Below, piece by piece: positions 60,111 to 64,000 of a stretch of DNA of 64,000 nucleotides. The position numbers were made by a program, and so were the translations under genes. The DNA is from Toxonevra muliebris (Eukaryota > Arthropoda > Insecta > Diptera > Pallopteridae). A model generated the notes under the pieces. That model was not told where the DNA came from. It did not search any database and saw only the letters and a program-made list of their open reading frames with translations. Position 1 is the stretch's first letter. Every line of letters begins with the position of its first letter. The stretch is from contig OY829326.1 in the NCBI GenBank assembly GCA_963691655.1, positions 88,715,235 to 88,779,234 on the forward strand. Direction: 5' to 3'.

Positions 60111-61112
60111 AGGGGGGTGTTATAAAGCATTATGAATTAACGCCATAATGGCTTTATTGCACTTTTGATTGGGAAATAACGCCAAAACGGCAAAATGATG
60201 CGTAAACAATTTGTCTTTATTTTTCTACATTTTTCTATGGCACAAATGCCCTGGAGGCCGAGCTTTTTGCATCTATTCATGTTTTCTTTGTTTATCTTTG
60301 TAAAAATAATTCGCTTGAAGCGCTTATTTCCATGCCATTCCTAATTACTATATTTTTTTTTTGGCAAAAAAATGTAACGTTAAAGACCACTACAGTTATA
60401 TCGTTGAAACGACAACAGTTAAAAAATGTAGGCCTTGAGGACCATTTTCATGTCAATTTAAAAAAAAATTTGGTTTCATGGGATATTTTCAACATATTTA
60501 CAAAAATATGAGTACGACTGTAACGTTAAAGACCAAAAAATTGGCTATATGAACAATTGTATCTAATTTAGGAGTTGTTTTTATAACAAAAGTGGACCTG
60601 CTCATTTTTACACAAAACCATATTTACTTTACCTAAAACTTATTCTCAAAATTTCAGATCGATAAATCTATTCAAACTATTTTTGTCGCTCTCTCCCATA
60701 CATATGCAACCACTGCGTAATGTTGAGAAAAACGGAAGAGTTTTTTGTTTAAGAAAGCCAATTTTTAAAAAAGCCCGAAATAAAACAGCATTTTCTTATA
60801 CATGTAAATTTGGTTTACCTTTAAAATTTTAATGAAAGAATCATAACGCTCATTGGGTGTTATGATCTTTTTCGGCGCAGACATAGCGCTCAAAACAATT
60901 TTGGGCGTTATGGCAGTGGGTGTTATGTCCGGGAACCTCCTCAAATATAAACGCACATTTTCTAGTTTTTTTTTTTTTGAATTATTTTTCTCGTTATTCG
61001 CGTTATTTCTACTTCGTCTTCTAAAAACTATGGGAAATAACGCCATAATTGCGATATGGCGTTATTTCCCAATTAAAAGTGCAATAAAGCCATGGTTTTA
61101 TAACACCCCTCC
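60111..61112. mobile_element. Foldback transposon, 1002 bp, 9-bp TSD
   Basis: The ends AGGGGGGTGTTATAAA and (inverted) GGAGGGGTGTTATAAA lead into GGCTTTATTGCACTTTT and TTGGGAAATAACGCCA on both sides, the left arm having an extra 18 bp. The exact 9-mer GTTGCATGT lies on both flanks (60102-60110, 61113-61121). A 9-bp duplication fits Mutator-like elements, though 8 plus a chance base is possible. ATAACGCC units recur inside (60148, 60181, about 60841-60930). No transposase is seen; the open frame 60853-61302 is built from these repeats. Confidence 0.85.
61032..61070. repeat. Perfect 16-bp-arm hairpin
   Basis: GGGAAATAACGCCATA and its exact complement are separated by 7 bases (ATTGCGA) just inside the right end of the foldback element. 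Confidence 0.95.
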
Positions 61113-61361
61113 GTTGCATGTTTATCGGGTTTTATTATTACGCTACAGTTTTCGTAGACATAAAGTATACAAAACAAAGTTTTTTAGTTCTGTGGTACGC
61201 GCTGGATCCACATTGTACATTGATGGTACGCGAAAAAAAAACTTGAGAACTGCTGCTTTAGAGTGTTTAGTGCCATTTAACAAACAAAATTCATATGTAT
61301 GAGTATTAAAAAAGCATTTGCACTGAAATATTCATAAAAAAGAGGCAGGTTATGTTAGCTT

Positions 61362-61650
61362 AGGCGGATGACCAGGGACACACTTAATCCAGAACGGTCC
61401 ATCGTGATGCAACATGGTTGGACTTACAGTTTAACGCCGGTTCCGAACGGCGATGTGGCAAATTATTTTCACTTGGTGGTTTTGCCATTGCCTAGCAAGG
61501 GATCTATTTTCTTATAATTCTCATTCACTTCATATCGACAATGAATATAAGAAGATTATGAAAATTAACCACCAGACCAAGACGGGATTCGAACCCGCAA
61601 TCCCCCGCGCGGCACTAGAGCGCTACCCCCTTGACTTTCTAGGTCGCCCA
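61362..61650 (-). repeat. tRNA-derived SINE, best-preserved copy
   Basis: On the minus strand the head starts GGGCGACCTAGAAAG, with a perfect box B GTTCGAATC (61594-61586) inside GCGGGTTCGAATCCCG. The body CGATATGAAGTGAATGAG, GCAATGGCAAAACCACCAAG, TTGCCACATCGCCG and GTCCAACCATG aligns with copies at 15474 and 22697. The pol III promoter looks most complete here. Confidence 0.8.
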
Positions 61651-62221
61651 CATTTTATCTAAGTTTTTCTGACTGTGGGTACAGGTAAAAAGTCGGTACC
61701 AAGTAGTGTGAGAATACAATAAAAATAAGTATGTAGTAATTATTCAACGGATCAAATCTTTGTACGGGGAATGGAGCCCCTAGAAAATGTATGTATATGG
61801 TGTGGAAAAAACATAAATTGGAATATTTTGTATAGATAAAAACCACAAAATAGAATTGTTGAAATTCTGCTTATCATAGAATTTTTTTGTAAATTAATGC
61901 AAAAAAGAAACCTTAAATTCGGTAGAGAAACCTAATGGCACATTGCGTAATGCAAATACTGCGATGCCCTTTGTATTTGCCGCACTTAAGTTATTTAACA
62001 GATTCTCCAAATCGAGTTTATCGGTAATGTTCGGAGTCAATACGGTAAGATTATTGATAGTAAATGCGTTTTAAGACGACGGAGAATAGAAAAACTTTGT
62101 TTATTCCTAGAACTTGGTAAGCAGACGAATAGAGCCAACTAACTATGGAAAAAGTCCTCTTATCCGTTCGTATTTTTGAAAAAATGCACAACTTCCCTCA
62201 AGCTGTTCCTATTATCATGTG

Positions 62222-62325
62222 CCTTGAGGTCTATTTTCATGTCAATGTAAAAAAATATTTGGTTTCATGGGATATTTTCGTAACGTTAAAGACCAACAAA
62301 TTGGCCATATAAATAAAAAAGTTGT
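62222..62325 (+). repeat. Copy of a repeat also at 60425-60560
   Basis: GCCTTGAGG, TTTTCATGTCAAT, TTTGGTTTCATGGGATATTT and CGTAACGTTAAAGACCAA occur in the same order at 60433-60545 and 62221-62295. The earlier copy, inside the foldback element, has about 33 extra bases between the last two motifs. Confidence 0.75.
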
Positions 62326-63071
62326 TTTTAAAAACAAAACCAAATTACTGAAATTTTTGTTTACTTTAACCGCCTGTACACGCGCAAGTTATGAAAATAA
62401 TAAAACGAGCTTACAGAGTTTTGAAGTTTGGGTTAAGAACTAAATACTACGTAATTTTCAGTTTCTTATTTCGTCCCAAACACGTCCATTTTATAGCCTA
62501 AAGTATGCAAGTTTTTGAAAATCATAAACTTCAGGTACCGTTATTTTTATAAAAAGCAAGCGGAACCACTCAATCGTAAGTTTATTTTCTTTTAAAAGAT
62601 GTGCACTTGAAGCCTGAGCTGCTTACATTCAACCGTATAGACAATGGAATCAGCTAAAAACCATGAAAAGTCAGAAAAATACATATATTTTCAGCCTAGT
62701 GTATTAAATATGTGAATTTAAATTTAATTAGCAAAAACTAATATATTTTAGCTTTAGAACGCCATCTCAAACGTGAATATATGTTTAACCAAACAAATTT
62801 TACAGTTAAAAAAAAGAAGCATTAAAATTACACTTTTCAAATCTTTTAATTCGCACTGTCGCGAGCACGAGAAAAATTTATGACGTCGGATTTCCTTCTT
62901 TGGGACCCTAAAGAAGATTCTCACAAAGTTTAAGCAGGATCTAAGATAGAGCAGCAACGAAATTTTTATTTTTCAGACGATTTCATATGTTTTTTGTATT
63001 TTTTATTTATTCGGCTTGTTCTGGTCGTTGGTTTTTTGAAACAATTAAAGATACTCTTCAATTTTCATTTT

Positions 63072-63112
63072 CTCCTACGCGTTTCGCTCTTATTAAGACC
63101 ATCCTCAGGGAG
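63072..63112 (-). ncRNA. Minimal hammerhead-like motif
   Basis: On the minus strand: stem I CUCC (63112-63109) pairs perfectly with GGAG (63075-63072). The core CUGAGGA (63108-63102) fits CUGANGA. GAAA is at 63085-63082. Stem III is A63082-U63077 plus C63081-G63078 with a 2-nt loop, followed by UA as cleavage site (after A63076). Stem II is imperfect: U63101 is unpaired, G63100-C63086 pairs, G63099/G63087 mismatch, then four pairs. This layout resembles hammerheads of Penelope-like elements. Cleavage is doubtful because of stem II. Confidence 0.5.
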
Positions 63113-63584
63113 TCTGTTTATTATAAAATATAATAAGATAACAAATGAACAATTAAACAAATTATAAACAAAAACAAATATACAACTGCACAACAATCTT
63201 ACATTAATATTGCACTAATATACTTATTAGCTACCCAACAAGCACAAAAAAAAAATTCTCAAACCGTTGAGAAATTTATAATTCTCAAGTTGATATCCAA
63301 CATGATTCTCCAATCGATATCAAATATTTTTCTCTACATTGAAAATATTTACATTTTTTATTATGGCAACACTGCTATTGGATTTGCAAAAAAATTTGTA
63401 TCTGGCAGTGATTGTGAATAAGATGTTTTTCGAAAAAATTGAATCAGAAAATGAAGTAAAAATAATTTTTGCGAGAAGCTTTAATTTTAAAAGTAAGAAT
63501 AATGCATAAAAGTAAAAAATTAATAAGCGAAATAAGACAGAAAGTGGACTTATTGTCGGAGCCCTCAAAGCTGCTGAAACTTTG

Positions 63585-63713
63585 ATGCTAGAGCCTTCCA
63601 CTTCAACTGCCAACCAAAATTGTTTACTCGCAAGTGATATCGACATGAGCGATGAGGAAAATTATGATATGGAAGATAATTCAGAAGAGGAATTTATCGC
63701 GGAAAATTTGTGA
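63585..63713 (+). other. Short acidic open frame, unassigned
   Basis: It has 42 codons, open upstream to about 63505. The C-terminal half reads MSDEENYDMEDNSEEEF and then IAENL before the stop. Acidic tracts of this kind begin some piggyBac and other transposase proteins, but nothing else supports that. AATAAA follows at about 63805, and TTATGGCAACACTG / TTATGGCAATACTG flank the segment (63361, 63827), which could mark a retroposed fragment. Confidence 0.25.
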
Positions 63714-64000
63714 TATGAAATTGTTTAATTTTAAGTTGCTTTTGAAGTTGAAAAGCGAAGAATTAAAAAAGTCATTTAAAATTTCCTTTTATTTTTTGTG
63801 CTTCAATAAATAGAAATAGTTATTGCTTATGGCAATACTGTAAATTTACTTTGAGACCAATTGGAGAATTGCGTTAGAAATCTTTATGCATGGAAAGCAT
63901 AATAAAATTGTATTACTGGAAAGCAAGCTCAATATAGTCTTCATTCCTTTAAGAGGCGTTCCAGTTCCTGAAGAGAAAAGCTGGCAGTAGAAGTATTTTG

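Larger units (their letters stand above)
59947..61255. mobile_element. hAT-type MITE interrupted by a foldback element
   Basis: The left end CAGGGTTTCTCAA and inverted right end CAGCAGTTCTCAA are hAT-like. The inner parts share CGCGTACCA. The flanks CTTAAGAG (59939-59946) and CTTTAGAG (61256-61263) are a 7/8 duplicated 8-mer. Without the insertion at 60111-61121 the element is about 300 bp. Confidence 0.82.

Noticed and set aside
60853..61302. 149-codon plus-strand frame
   Set aside because: Runs through foldback repeats, across the insertion junction and out of the hAT end; cannot be a native gene.
61562..61650. Functional tRNA gene
   Set aside because: Box B is perfect, but the acceptor and D arms do not pair and the sequence continues into a SINE body shared with other copies.

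Overview
The window looks like AT-rich, gene-poor euchromatin of a higher fly (Diptera, Brachycera). The mix of hAT, Tc1/mariner and piggyBac-type miniature elements, Jockey/I-type LINE ends and tRNA-derived SINEs, with long T/A runs and CA/TA microsatellites, would fit a tephritid fruit fly. That placement is an inference, because no gene here identifies the species. Nothing looks bacterial or viral. No complete host protein-coding gene is visible. The stretch reads as one or more very large introns or intergenic DNA, and nearly all open frames are chance or repeat-derived.

Layout. 171-1107 is a terminal-inverted-repeat (TIR) element with 8-bp target-site duplications (TSDs). 2248-5617 is a Tc1-like element holding a decayed transposase. 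5.7-6.1 kb has a broken hammerhead-like motif and a SINE. 10.6-11.1 kb is a LINE end. 14.3-17.1 kb has two small TIR elements and a SINE. 18.9-20.6 kb is a long foldback element. 21.8-22.9 kb is a repeat/SINE cluster. 24.5-25.7 kb is a non-autonomous hAT with a perfect 8-bp TSD. 28.6-29.6 kb is a LINE end inside an inverted repeat. 30.7-33.2 kb is a nested composite: an outer 2.57-kb TIR element with a Myb/SANT-like coding remnant, invaded by a hAT MITE and a Tc1 MITE. 34.35 kb carries the only plausible host terminal exon. 35.6-36.0 kb is a piggyBac MITE. 38.5-39.7 kb holds LINE fragments and 39.8-40.65 kb is an 860-bp near-palindrome. 41.7-42.3 kb is an inverted repeat containing an apparently intact hammerhead ribozyme, followed by a LINE RNase H remnant. 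46.6-47.2 kb is a Tc1 MITE. 48.9-49.96 kb is a pure hexanucleotide array of about 174 units. 52.6-54.6 kb is a mosaic repeat. 59.9-61.3 kb is a foldback element inserted in a hAT element, both with TSDs. 63.1 kb has a second hammerhead-like motif.

The most interesting signal is the hammerhead group: one sequence with every core position and three stems (41901-41955, minus), one with minimal stem III and a stem II defect (63072-63112, minus), and one clear decayed relative of the first (5737-5785, plus). Self-cleaving hammerheads are known in Penelope-like elements and retrozymes. I see no protein gene attached to these, so they may belong to non-autonomous ribozyme-bearing repeats. The second theme is a well-preserved record of nested insertion, with TSDs legible at several levels. 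All calls come from reading the sequence; no searches were run.
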